Below the pieces are notes generated by a model. The model searched no databases, was not told where the DNA came from, and saw only the letters and a program-made list of their open reading frames with translations. Positions 1-11,190 of a stretch of DNA of 64,000 nt are shown piece after piece. The stretch is taken from positions 410,505-474,504 of the forward strand of contig LNAC01000777.1 of assembly GCA_002007465.1 (NCBI GenBank), in the 5' to 3' direction. Every line of letters begins with the position of its first letter. Positions within the stretch are counted from its first letter, which is position 1. Source of the stretch: Ailurus styani. Its lineage: Eukaryota > Chordata > Mammalia > Carnivora > Ailuridae. The translations under genes were made by a program, and so were the position numbers.

Positions 1-2545
1 GGGTAACTATTGAGAGATATACATTTAGAGCTATTGTATTGCCTGTAAGGTGACTGTTACTGTATATTGTGTCTCTTCCTTTCTGGTCTATGTTTCTTCA
101 GGCTCTCACTTGGCTTAGAGGACTCCTTTCAATATTTCCTGTGGGGCTGGCTTGGTGTTTGCAAATTACTTTAGACTTTGTTTATCCTGGAAGCTTTTTA
201 TCTCTCCTTCTATTTTCAATGACAGTCTTGCTGGATATAGTATTTTTGGCTGCATATTTTTCTCCTTTAGTTCTTTGAATATATCATGCCAGGTCCTTGT
301 GGCCTGCCAGGTCTCTGGATAGGTCTGCTGTCAGTCTCATATTTCTACCATTGTATGTTATAGACCTCTTGTCCCAAGCTGCTTTCAGGATTTTCTCTTT
401 GTCACTAAGAGTTGTAAGTTTTACTATTAGATGATGGTGTGTGGACCTATTTTTATTGATTATGAGTGGGGTTCTCTGTTCCTCCTGGATTTTGATGCTT
501 GTTCCCTTGGCCAAATTAGGGAAATTCTGTATTAAAATTTGCTCCCATATACCTTCTGCCCCCCCTTCCTCTTCTGGGATCCTAATTATTCTAATATTGT
601 TTCATCTTATGGTATCACTTATCTCTCGAATTCTCCCCTCATGGTCCAGTAGTCGTTTGTCTCTCTTTTCCTCTTCTTTATTCTCTGACATTTTGTCTTC
701 TAAATCACTAATTCTGTCTTCTGCTTCATTTATCCTAGCAGTAAGTGCCTCCATTTTTAATTGCATCTCATTAATAGCTTTTTTGATTTCAGCTTGGTTA
801 GATTTTAGTTCTTTTATTTCTCCAGAAAGGGTTTTTATTTCTCTAGAGAGGGCTTCTCTATTATCTTCCATGTTTTTTTTGAGCCCAGCCAGCACCTTAA
901 AAATCGTCATTCTGAACTCTAGTTCTGTCATATTACTAATGTCTGCATTAATTAGGTCCCTAGCCATCATTACTGCCTCTTGTTCTTTTTTTTAGTGGTG
1001 ATTTTTTCTGCTTTGTCATTTCATGCAGATAAGAATAGATGGATGAGAGAACAAAGTACTAAGGGGTAGCAATGACCCCAGAGAAATATACACTAACCTA
1101 ATCAGAAGAGAACTGAACCTGTGAGGAGAAGAAAGAGGAAAAAACCCAAAACAGAAATAAACAAATATAAACAAACAAAAACAAAAACAAAACAAAACCC
1201 TATATCTATATCTATATTATCTATTTCTGTTTATGTATCTATCTCTGTCTCTGACTCTATCTCTATCTTAGACTGGTGAATTGAACAGACCCTATATGTA
1301 TACAAAAAGTAAGGTTAAATACAATGAAGGGATAAAATATGACTATAACAATGAAAATTAAAAATGATTAAAACATATTGATGTGATATAATAGTTTAAA
1401 ACGTTATGATAGTAAAGAGGAAAAAATTTAAAAGAAAAGAGTAAGAAAAAAATAAAATTCAAAGAATTTAACTGTGAAGGACTCAAGGGTCATTGGGAAA
1501 AAGCCATGAATTCTCTGTGTTGCTTTCCCCGGGTCTGGAGTTTCATAATTCTCAAGGATCTGTGAACTTGGTCTTGGCTGGATGATCTTCCTGATCTTCT
1601 GGGGGTGGGGCCTGTTGCTGTGATTCTCAAGTGTCTTTGCCTGAGGCAGAATTGCACCACCCTCTCCAGGGGCCAGGCTATGTAGCCTAGGCTGTGCTCT
1701 TGGGAGTTTTTGCTCCCTGAATGCTTTCCCTACAGTTTTGGGGGACGGGACTGAACACGGCAGCCTCCTAATCTCCTACCCGGAGGAGCCAAGAGCTCAG
1801 GATCTCACTCCTCAGTGCATCCTCAGAGAAAAACAGTCAGTCCCTCCTGTCTCCCTGGTCTCTGGCCGCACTCTGAGCTCACCTGGCCTGTGACCAAGCA
1901 TTTCTATCTCTGGTGTGTGGCCCCGTTTAGAATCTCCAAACCCAGCAGATTCCTGCAACCGCTCCCATGCCACTCCTCCCGGAGGAGGAAGGAGGGGTCT
2001 CTCCTGTTCTGCTGCCCGTGGGGTCCCCACTCAAAGAGCAGTGGCCTGACTGTGCTTTGGATCCCTGCCCAAGGTAACACTGAGCTGAGAGATACCTTCT
2101 CAGCTTGGCTCTGTCTCTCCAGTTGGCTTCTCTCTGATACCTGGGAGCTCTGTCTCTCTCAGATACCCCTGGTCTTTTTGTGTCCCCATGGGTCCTGAGA
2201 CCACACTGTCCCCGTGTGGGCTTTACCTCCCGCTTAGCCTCTGGGGTGACATCCCTCAGTGGAGCAGACTTCTAAAAGTTCCTATTTTGTGCTCCATTTC
2301 TCTCTCACTTTCCGGGAGTCAGCCCCTCCCCATGGGGTCTGTTTTCCTGTCGCTTCAGATTCACTTCTCCTCACGTCCTACCTTCTGGAATGTGGTCTTT
2401 TTTCTGTTCCTAGAATTGCTGCTCTTCTCTTTGATCTCCTGTTGAATTTGTAGGTGTTCAGACCAGTTTGATAACTATCTGGGTGAATTTTTGGGACCCT
2501 CTGATAATCAGTCTCCTACTCCTCCTCCATCTTGCTCCTCCTCCT
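1..2545 (-). mobile_element. L1 5' half: start of ORF2, ORF1 and full 5' UTR (runs off window edge)
   Basis: The copy is inverted. From right to left it shows a 5' terminus (GAGGAGGAGCAAGATGGAGG in sense, ending about 2545), a CpG-bearing 5' UTR (about 1000-2540), and ORF1. ORF1 is seen as a coiled-coil frame at 602-970 (starts MMARDLINADISNM) and an RRM/C-terminal frame at 284-514 (RSTHHHLIVKLTTLSDKEKILKAA would be the core). The first bases are the ORF2 start. ORF1 is broken by a frameshift or stop between these frames, so the copy is dead. Confidence 0.88.
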
Positions 2546-3437
2546 CATTGGAATATTTTATAGAATTACAATGAATGTGTAGATTGCTCTTGTTACTATG
2601 GGCATTTTAATAATATTAATTCTTCCAGTTCATGAGCACAGTATATCTTTTTATTTATTTGTCTTGTCTTCAGTTTCCTTCATGCATGTCTTATAGTTCT
2701 CAGAGTACAGGTCTCTCCTTGGTTAAATTTATTCTTGATATTGTATTCTTCTTGATGAAATTATAGAAGGGAATGTTATCTTAATTTCTCTTTCTGATCA
2801 TTCATTATTAGTATGTAGAAACACAACAGACTTCTACATGTTACTTTTGTATGTTGCAACTTTACTGAATTAATTTGTTACTTCTAATAACTTTTTGGTG
2901 GAGTCTTTTGGGTTTTCCATATCATTTGCTAATAGTGAGAGCTTTACTACTTCCTAATCAATTCAAATGCTTTTCATTTCTAGTTCTTGTCTGATTGCTC
3001 TGTCTAGGACTTCCAGTGTTATTTTGAATGAAATTGACAAAAGTGGGTATTATTGTGTTGTTCCTGGTCTTAGAGGAAAGGCTTTTAGCTTTTTACCATT
3101 GAGTATGATGTTAGTTGTGCATTTGTCATATCTGGCCTTTATTATGTTGAAGTGTATTCCTTCTATAGTCACTTTGTTGAGAGTTTTTCTCATAAATGGA
3201 TGTTGAATTCTGTCAAATACTTTTTTGACATTTATTGAGATGATCATATCATTTTTATCCTTCAGTTCATTAATGTGGCATATCATGTTGATTGATTTGT
3301 GTAAGTCGAGCCATCTCTTGCATCTGTGAATAAATTTCACTTGATCATGCTATATGATCCTTTGGATATATTGCTGAATCTGGTCTGATAATATGTTGAG
3401 GATTTTTGCATCTTTGTTTATTGTGGATATTGGCCCT

Positions 3438-3638
3438 AATTCCCTCCCTCCCTCCACCCTTCCTCCCTCTCTCTCTCTTTCCCTCTTTCTTTCTTTCTAT
3501 TTCTCTTTCTTTCTTTCTTTTTTCTTTCTTTCTTTCTTTTCTTTCTTTCCTTCCTTCCTTTCCCTTCCTTCCTTCCTTCCTTCCTTCCTTCTTTCCTTCC
3601 CTCCTTCTTCTTTTTCTTCCTTTTCTTTCTTTCTTAGT
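3438..3638. repeat. CT-rich microsatellite (CCCTC/CTTT/CTTC) inside L1 ORF2
   Basis: About 200 bases of imperfect TCCC, TTCTT and CCTT units lie between L1 ORF2 sequence ending in TGGCCCTAATT and resuming at TAGTGTCTTTATCTGG. No flanking duplication is seen, so it probably grew in place from the pyrimidine-rich stretch that L1 ORF2 carries here. Confidence 0.9.
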
Positions 3639-3969
3639 GTCTTTATCTGGTTAATACCAGAATAATGTTGACCTTGTAGAAAGAGTTTGGAAGAATTTAT
3701 TTCAATTTTTTGGAATAGCTATAGAAGGATAGGCATGAATGTTTCTTTAAATGTTTGGTAGCATTCACCTGTGAAGCCATCTAGTGCTGGACTTTTGTTT
3801 GTTGGCAGTTTTTAATTACGGAATGAGATCCATTATTTGTAATCCATTATGTTCAGATTTTCTATTTCTTCTTGCTTTAGTCTTAGAATATTGTAGTGGT
3901 CTAGGAATTTATCCATTTCTTCTAGATTTTCCAATTCACCGGTATATAATTGTTTGTAATAGTATATAT

Positions 3970-4022
3970 CTTTGTTTGTTTTATTTTAATTCCAGTATAG
4001 TTAACATATAGTGTTATATGTG
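3970..4022 (-). mobile_element. Very short L1 3'-end insertion
   Basis: TTCCAGTATAGTTAACATA with a T-rich lead matches the inverted 3' terminus of carnivore L1 and interrupts the ORF2 host sequence. It is a severely 5'-truncated copy. Confidence 0.55.
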
Positions 4023-4220
4023 GTAATCTCTTATAATCCTTTGTATTTCTGTGGTGTCAATTGTAACTTCTTTTTATTTCTGATTTTATTATTTGGGCTC
4101 TCTGTTTTTCTTGATGAGTCTGACTAATGGTTTATCAATTTTGTTTATGTTTTCAAAGAACCAGCTCTTGTTTCATTGACATTTTCCATTTTTTGTCTCT
4201 ATTTCATTTATTTCCACTCT

Positions 4221-4419
4221 TATCTTTTTTAACAAAGATATTTTATTTATTTGACAGAGAGATACAGCAAGAGAGGGAACACCAGCAGGGGGAGTGAGAG
4301 AGGGAGAAGCAGGCTTTCCCACAGAGCAGGAAGCCCGATGCAGGGCTTGATCCCAGGACCCTGGGATTATGACCTGAGCTAAAGGCAGACGCTTAACAAC
4401 TGAGCCACCCAGGCACCCC
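4221..4419 (-). mobile_element. Can-SINE
   Basis: Inverted tRNA(Lys)-derived SINE: T-rich tail first, then the CT-rich body complement, ending in GAGCCACCCAGGCACCC. The short TSD TCCACTCT is at 4213-4220 and 4420-4427. Confidence 0.93.
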
Positions 4420-5261
4420 TCCACTCTAAACTTTACTATTTTTTTCCATCTATTAACTTTGTGCCTTGTTTGTCCTTTTATTTTTCTAGTTCCTTTAGGT
4501 GTAAAATTACTTTGTTTATTTGAGATTTTTCTTGCTTTTTGAGGTAGATTTGTATTGCTATAGATTCCCTCTCAGAACTGCATTCCTTTTACCACACTCC
4601 ATAGATTTTGTTACATTGTGTTTCCACTTCAGTTTGTCTCAAGTTATATTTTTATCTTCTCTTTCATGTCTTCATTGACCCATTCATTACTTATTAGCAT
4701 GTTGTTTAGCCTCCATGTGATTTTGTTTTTTTTTCCAGTTCTTTTTTCTTGTATTTGATTCTAGTTTCATATTGTTTTGATTGGAAATGGTCCTTGATAT
4801 GATTTCAGTCTTCTCAAATTTATTGAGACTTGTTTTATAGCTTAACTTGTGATCTATCCTGGGGAATGTTTTACATGCTCTTGAAAAAAATATGTATCCT
4901 GCTGTTTTGGATGGAAAGTTTTCTTTATATCTGTTAAGTCCATCTGCTCTAATGTATTGTTCAAAGTCACAGTTTTCTTACTGATTGTGTCTCTGATCTA
5001 TCCATTGATACAACCAGGGTGGGAAAGTCCTCTATATTATTGTACTACTTTCAATTTCTCCTTTTATGTCTCTTAGTATCTGATTCATATATTTAGGTGC
5101 TCCTATGTTGGGTGTATAGATGTATATTTATTGATATAATTATTATATTCTCTTATAGGATTGATAACTTTGTCATTATGAAATGCCCTTCTTTGTATCT
5201 TGTTACAGTCTCTGTTTTAAAGTTTATCTTGTTTGATAAAAATATTGCTACCCTCTATTTT

Positions 5262-5350
5262 CTTTCTTTTTCTTTTTTTAAATTATATTTAATTAGCCAA
5301 CATTTAGTACATCATTAGTTTTTGATGTAGTGTTCAACAATTCACTAGAT
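5262..5350 (-). mobile_element. L1 3'-end fragment
   Basis: TTAATTAGCCAACATTTAGT and the following bases match the extreme 3' UTR of carnivore L1, inverted and 5'-truncated to under 100 bases, inserted in older ORF2 sequence. Confidence 0.6.
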
Positions 5351-5639
5351 GTGTTTTCCAGCCCTATTTTCAATTCCATTTGTGTGAAGTCTTCCCCATT
5401 CCTTCACTACCAGTTTGTGTGTTTCTTTAGGTCTAAAATGTCTCTTGTAGGAAGCATATAGATGGGTCTTATTTTGTTTTTTAATTTATTCAACCACGCT
5501 TTGTCTTATGTTGGAACATTTAGTCCATTTACATTTAATTATTGATAGGTATGTACTTACTTCCATTTTGTTAATTGTTTCTGGTTGTTTTTGTAATTTT
5601 ATGTTCTGAAGGAACTTCATTAATGTTAAAGGTGGCACG

Positions 5640-6350
5640 TCAACTTATTGGGAGACAAAAAAATTATTCAATAAACAATGTTGGAAAAACTGACTCTCCA
5701 TGTGGAAGAAAAACAATCATTTATAACACCATAAATAATCATCGACTTTGGACAGTTTTATTTTTAAAGACTTTATTTATTTATTTGACAGAAAGAACAC
5801 ACAATCAAGGGCAGCAGCTGGCAGAGGGAGAGGGAGAAGCAGGTTCCCTGCTGAGCAGAGAGCCCAACAGGGAGCTCAATCCCAGGACTCTAGGATCATG
5901 ACCTGAACCAAAGGCAGACACTTAACCAACTGAGCCGCCCAGGTTCCCCTGGAAGTTTAAATATATAAATGTAAATGTAAATTAAAATGCTAGAATAATA
6001 TAATAGAGAATAGTTTTATAATATTGTGATAAGGATGACATCTAAAACAATATAGGAAATGCATAGTTATAAAGGAAAAATTGACAGATTTGATTACATA
6101 AATATTAAAAAGTTTCAGTATTGAAGGGAAGAAACCTAACAAAGTCTAAAGATAGGTATTAATTACAGTGGGGTAAAATTTTATATGTTATTAAGAAAAA
6201 GACAATCTAAATTTTTAAATGGACAAGTTATATAATCAATTTAGTGAAAATATGAAAAATATATATAAAAGTATGAAAAAGTATATATAAAAAAGATATT
6301 CAATGTCACTAAAAGTCAGAGAACAATAACATAACATTGTCTGCCATCAT
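5640..6350 (+). mobile_element. Degraded sense-orientation L1 (ORF2 3' part)
   Basis: AT-rich sequence reads like a decayed L1 ORF2 end in plus orientation: ATTCAATAAACAATGTTGGA, later CTAACAAAGTCTAAAG and TCAATGTCACTAAAAGTCAG. It is split by the SINE at about 5758-5948. No usable frame remains. Confidence 0.5.
5758..5948 (-). mobile_element. Can-SINE
   Basis: Inverted copy with tail complement TTTTTAAAGACTTTATTTAT and head complement GAGCCGCCCAGGTTCCCC. The TSD is imperfect (GACAGTTTTA / GGAAGTTTA). Confidence 0.9.
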
Positions 6351-6375
6351 TTGGAAAAGAAAGAAACAAAGAAAC

Positions 6376-6406
<31 letters not shown>

Positions 6407-6980
6407 AAGAAAGAGGAAAGAAATCTCAAATTTCCTACACAGGAATAGAACAAAAAGTAAGTATACTTTTGTTTTTTGTTTCAGTAATATTTTAATTTTT
6501 TTCCAAAAAACTTTCTTAATTCTATTAAGAAATTATAATTCTATTATATAATAATTCTATTAAACCTTATTCTTTTAGAATGTAATATCTTTAAAATGGA
6601 ATGAAATCTATTTATAATGTATTTTTGTTATATTTAAGGATGGATCATTGAATTTAAAAAGGGAGATTTGAAGATTTTTCTCAATGAGCAGCTGCATCAT
6701 TTATGTGAAGGATAAAGATAAATTGACATATAAGGGTGTTAGCTCACTTGTGAAAAGAAAATTGTAACCCAAAGAAATTGGTTGAATCTATAAGTAAGAA
6801 ATGAAAATATGACAAAAGCTATTTCCTCCTCAGTCCATAGAATAAGAATTTTCCTTATTGTGTTTAATGCAACAGAAAAAATTTTACATTATATTATAGT
6901 GCTAGTAATACTGCGGTATCATTTTTGGACCTATCATTCGGAGTTCAGAGATAAAGTAATAGAGTGTTTTAAACATAGAG
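6351..6980. other. AT-rich DNA with AAAG microsatellite, no gene
   Basis: A GAAA/GAAAC microsatellite (6356-6422) is followed by unrecognised AT-rich sequence. Short frames here are low-complexity Lys/Arg or random. Confidence 0.6.
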
Positions 6981-6992
6981 ATGATGAGTTCT

Positions 6993-7201
6993 TTCTTGCC
7001 AAGGATAGATTTATTATTTATTTATTTATTTAGAGAAAGAGAGAGAGCATGTGCGTGAGCGGGGGGGGGCAGAGAGGGAGAGGAAGTGGGAGAAGGAGAG
7101 CTCAGAGCTTGATGTGGGGCTCAATCCCACAACCCTGAGACCACAACCTGAGCCAAAACCAAGAGTCAGATACTCAACCAACTGAGCCACCCAGGCAACC
7201 C
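6993..7201 (-). mobile_element. Can-SINE, older subtype
   Basis: Inverted copy with the CCAAAACCAAGAGTCAGATA body variant and a GCGGGGGGGGGC run. Perfect 12-bp TSD ATGATGAGTTCT at 6981-6992 and 7202-7213. Confidence 0.92.
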
Positions 7202-7213
7202 ATGATGAGTTCT

Positions 7214-8429
7214 CTTAAAAACTAAAAATTGTTTGTTATAGCTTTTCAAGCTAGAAATGCAAAAACCACAGGAGCATCTTACAGAATAAATTATTATATT
7301 GCATAGGCTGGAAAAGTACACACAATAGTTTAGGGAAGAATAAAACCTTGCACAGTTGCCTTTGCTGAATGTCTGCTGGATGAAAAGTCAGTGGAAGTTG
7401 TGGCACTGCCACTTTCTAACAATACTGTAAGTTTTGTTAAAGCTTTTGCTGCTTGAATTAATAACCTGTCTGAAAAAGTCTTTTAGCTTATAAATGGACA
7501 TTGGATTTATTGTTTTGCTTCTATTTATCTGTATTAGATAAGTATCATACTATATATTTTTTTCATACTATATGTTGACTAGCTAGAATCTAAATTAAAA
7601 CTTAAAACATAAAAACAAAAAACAATGAGTGAGTTGCTAGCTGAATTAGCAACTTTTTTTTCATGAAACATTATTTTTACTTGAAGGAATAACAAACTGG
7701 TATTTTAACTTAAGTATTTGGTAGGCTTTTTTTTTTTTCAATGATCCAAGATTCATTGTTTATGGTAGGCTTTTTCTTAAGAAGGAATGCAGTGAGTCAC
7801 TTCTAGGGAAACAATCTCCGATTGTATCTTTTGTCAGTAATAAAATTTTAGTTTTCTAGTGATAATCAGAATTTTGGAAATTTGTATCCACCACATGAGC
7901 TTAATAATTCCTAAAACTTAAAGACTTTTTGCTAAAATCACTGGTGATATTAACAAATGTTATTTAAAAATATTTGTGTAATGAAATGTGTCAAATTTAG
8001 AAAATCTCCATACCTCAGTGAATCAACATTTCAGAATGACCAATAATGCATGGTGTTATAAAATCATGCAGGATACAGCAGTAGGTTTTTATGTAACAAA
8101 GTTAAAAAGTACACTGATATGATTTCAGATTCCCCATTGCAACCAAGCCTTAAGAAATTGCTACTTGGCAAGTTTTGATGTAGTATAGAAGAAGAATATC
8201 CATAGTTATCTAAAAAGGTAATTAAAATACCTCTCCTTTCCCAGCTACATATCTGTATGAGGTTGGATCTATTTCATATACTTGAAACAAAACAATATAT
8301 TGCAACAGATGAAATGGGGTACAGATATGAGACCTCAATTTTCTTCTGTTGAGCAAGACATAAAAGAGATTTATAAAATATAAGACAATGCCACCATTCT
8401 CACTAATTTGTTTTGGAAAATATACTTAT
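7214..8429. other. Unrecognised AT-rich intergenic DNA
   Basis: About 1.2 kb of AT-rich, apparently single-copy DNA. No ORF, RNA gene or repeat family recognised. Confidence 0.5.
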
Positions 8430-8443
8430 TTCATAAAATATTT

Positions 8444-8631
8444 TTTAAAAGTTTGTTTATTTGAGAGTGAGAGAGAGAGAGAGCATGTATGGGAGGAAGG
8501 GCAGAGGGAGAGGGAGAGAGAACCTCAAACAGACTCAGCCCTGACCACGGAGCAGAAATGGGGCTTGATTATGACCTGAGTGGAAACAAAGAGTCAGTTG
8601 CTCAACCCACTGCACCACCTAGGCACCCCTT
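8444..8631 (-). mobile_element. Can-SINE, older subtype
   Basis: Inverted copy with GA-rich body, ending in CACCACCTAGGCACCCC. The near-perfect TSD TTCATA(A/G)AATATTT is at 8430-8443 and 8632-8645. Confidence 0.9.
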
Positions 8632-9018
8632 TTCATAGAATATTTATTTACGCTAACATAAAATGTGTTTATTCTTATTTAAAATTAACGAATAAATATT
8701 TTAAAACTTAGTTTTAATTTGAATGTAGTAAAAATTTATAGATACAAATCACCTACACAAAGCCTCTGGGGGTACATTTTTAAGGGGGTAAAGAGATCCT
8801 GAGACTAAAACAATGTGTGAGAAACACTGCTTTAGAATTTTGACTAGAACAGATTAATCTAGCCCCACTAATTTCAGGAAATGTATTTATTTTTGATAAA
8901 TTCCTAATCTACTTTCTCCCAAACCTGTTAATTTAATTCAACTAGAATTTTTTGACACCTGTCAAGTTCTGGTCATGGTAAGTGGTGGTACAAAGCCAAA
9001 AGTTTGAATTCAGATTTT

Positions 9019-9226
9019 TTTTTTTTTTAAAGATTTTATTTATTTATTTGACACAGAGAGAGAGAGAGATTACAAGTAGGCAGAGAGGCAGGCAGAGAGG
9101 CAGGGAGAGGAGGAAGCAGGCTCCCTGCTGAGCAGAGAGTCCGATGCGGGCCTGGATCCCAGGACACTGAGATCATGACCTGAGCCGAAAGCAGAGGCTT
9201 TAACCCACTGAGCCACCCAGGCGCCC
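9019..9226 (-). mobile_element. Can-SINE, young mustelid-like subtype
   Basis: Inverted copy with the ACAAGTAGGCAGAGAGGCAG block and a clean T14 tail complement. Perfect 15-bp TSD TTGAATTCAGATTTT at 9004-9018 and 9227-9241. Confidence 0.95.
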
Positions 9227-9499
9227 TTGAATTCAGATTTTAAGGAGCTATGCAAAGGGATAATGATCTTTGGATTCCAAGAGAGACTGGTTGATGGATT
9301 TAAGGTTTTTAAGGGGCAGCATGTATAGGTACAGATTCAGGCAGTTTGCTATATTTGGTGGTAGGAAGAGGAGGATTTTCTTTTTGGATGATTTCTAGTT
9401 TAATGGTGAGAGTAAGAACATGGGAGGGTATGAGTGTTCATAGAAAGAGGAGGTATGAGGTAGGCTTGCTTATTTCTTATTTTACAAATTATTCAAACC

Positions 9500-10225
9500 A
9501 TATTGTAATAATATAAATGGGCATTTAAAGATATAGGCATCATAAATGAAAGGTTGTAAAATCTGTAATGTGTAAGATAGATAAAGGGTTAATACATCAA
9601 ATGTAGAAAGACCTCTTATAAACTGTTAAAGAAATGACAAACGATCTAATAGAAAAATAGGCAATTGATACAGCCTGGCTGTTCATTGTTAGGGAAATCC
9701 ATATATATAGCAGTATGAAAAGAAACTCAATGAAATAGGAAAATGGAGTTTATTTTATTTTTAAAGATTTTATTTATTTATTTGACAGAGACAGACACAA
9801 CGATAGAGGGAACACAAGCAGGGGGAGTGGGAGAGGGAGAAGCAGGCTTCCTGCTCAGCAGGGAGCCCAATGTGGGACTCGATCCCAGGACCCTGGTATC
9901 ATGACCTGAGCCAAAGGCAGACACTTAACAATTAACCACTGAGCCACCCAGGTGCCCCCAGAAATGGAGTTTAAATAATATTGTTTTCCTACATCAGCTT
10001 CGCAAAAATTAAAAAAGTGAAACAGGCAGAATTCAGAGAATAGAACCCATTGATATATTGTTGCTATGAGTGTGAAGTAATGTACCACTTTTGGAAAACA
10101 ACTAGGCAATATCAAAATAGGGGAAATAACCCCATATAACTTAGACACAGCAATCCCACATTTGGGAATCTATCCTTAGAAAGAAATCCCTAGTATGTAG
10201 CAATACATGTATAAAAATGTTTATT
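9500..10225 (+). mobile_element. Old L1 3' part, sense orientation, split by a SINE
   Basis: Phrases such as AATAGAAAAATAGGCAATTG, CCACTTTTGGAAAACAACTA and CAGCAATCCCACATTTGGGA match the diverged 3' end of ancient L1 (L1M-type). The SINE at 9753-9961 splits it. Confidence 0.65.
9753..9961 (-). mobile_element. Can-SINE
   Basis: Inverted copy of the ACACAAGCAGGGGGAGTGGG body type. Perfect 12-bp TSD AAATGGAGTTTA at 9741-9752 and 9962-9973. Confidence 0.94.
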
Positions 10226-11190
10226 GCATTTTTCCTTGTATTGAGATACAAATACATTCTATTTACATTCCTTTTCCTTTGGTGTATACATTTCAGTGGG
10301 TTTCTGTATACTCATGAAGTTGTGCAACCATCACCACTATCTAATTCCAGAACATATTTTTCATCCAAAAAGAAACCCTGTACCTATTAGTAGTCATTCA
10401 CAATTTCCTCCTTCCTCTAGGCCCTGGCCGTTTTTTTGTTTTGATTTGTTTTTATGATTTGCTTATGCTGGACATTTCATGTAAATAAAATAAAACATTA
10501 TGTGGTCTTTCACGTCTGCTTCTTTCACATCTATAATGTTTTCATGGTCCATCCATGTTGTAGTATGTATCCATAACTTGATATATATTCCATTGTATGA
10601 ATATATCACTCTGGTTTATTAATCAATCAGTTGATAGACATTTTGGGTTGTTCCTATTTTGGGCTATTATAAATAATGCTAGTATGAACATTTTTGTGTA
10701 AGTTTTTGTGTGCACATGTGTTTTCAATTCTCTTTGGTAGATACCTAGGAGTGGAGGTACTGAGTCATATTGTAATGCTATATTTAATATTGTGAGGAAC
10801 TCTGCAAACTGTTTCCAAAGCGCTATACTATTTTATGTTTCCACTAGCAATGTATCAAGTTCTAGTTTCTCTACATCCTCACAAATGCTTATTATCTTGA
10901 TTGACACGAGTATAAAGTATGGTTTTAATATGCATTTACCTTTGACTGTGATTCCAAACATCTTTCTATAAACTTACTTGGTTTACATATACCTTTGGAG
11001 AAATGTATATCCAAACACTTTGCATGATTTTAAAATTCAAGTTATTCGTGTTTTTTATTGTTGAGTTATAAGACTTCTTAATATATTCTAGATGCAAGTC
11101 CCTTATTAGATACATGATTTATGGATATTTTCTCCCATTCTTGTGTTAATGTCCACTTTTTAAATTATGTCCTTTGAAATACAAAAGTTT
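10226..11190 (-). mobile_element. Ancient L1 (L1M-type), left part of a split copy
   Basis: Inverted 3' UTR and ORF2-end sequence: TGTGCAACCATCACCACTAT, CATCCATGTTGTAGTATG, CCATTGTATGAATATATCAC. It stops at ACAAAAGTTT, where a younger L1 is inserted, and resumes at 14265. Confidence 0.82.

Larger units (their letters stand above)
2546..5600 (-). mobile_element. Older L1 ORF2 (endonuclease-reverse transcriptase) fragment
   Basis: Inverted ORF2 sequence carries a readable reverse-transcriptase segment at 3050-3340, including [19 protein letters not shown] and the GTTQ end of the palm region, with many substitutions (for example the usual AEKAFDKIQHP reads [11 protein letters not shown]). It continues leftward in protein terms to the endonuclease end near 5600. 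It is interrupted by a CT microsatellite (about 3438-3638), a short L1 3' fragment (about 3970-4022), a SINE (4221-4419) and another L1 end (about 5262-5350). The younger L1 at 1-2545 lies against its left edge. Confidence 0.85.

Noticed and set aside
8444..8631. tRNA gene-like A and B boxes in SINE copies
   Set aside because: These are tRNA-derived SINE heads with tails and TSDs, not tRNA genes.
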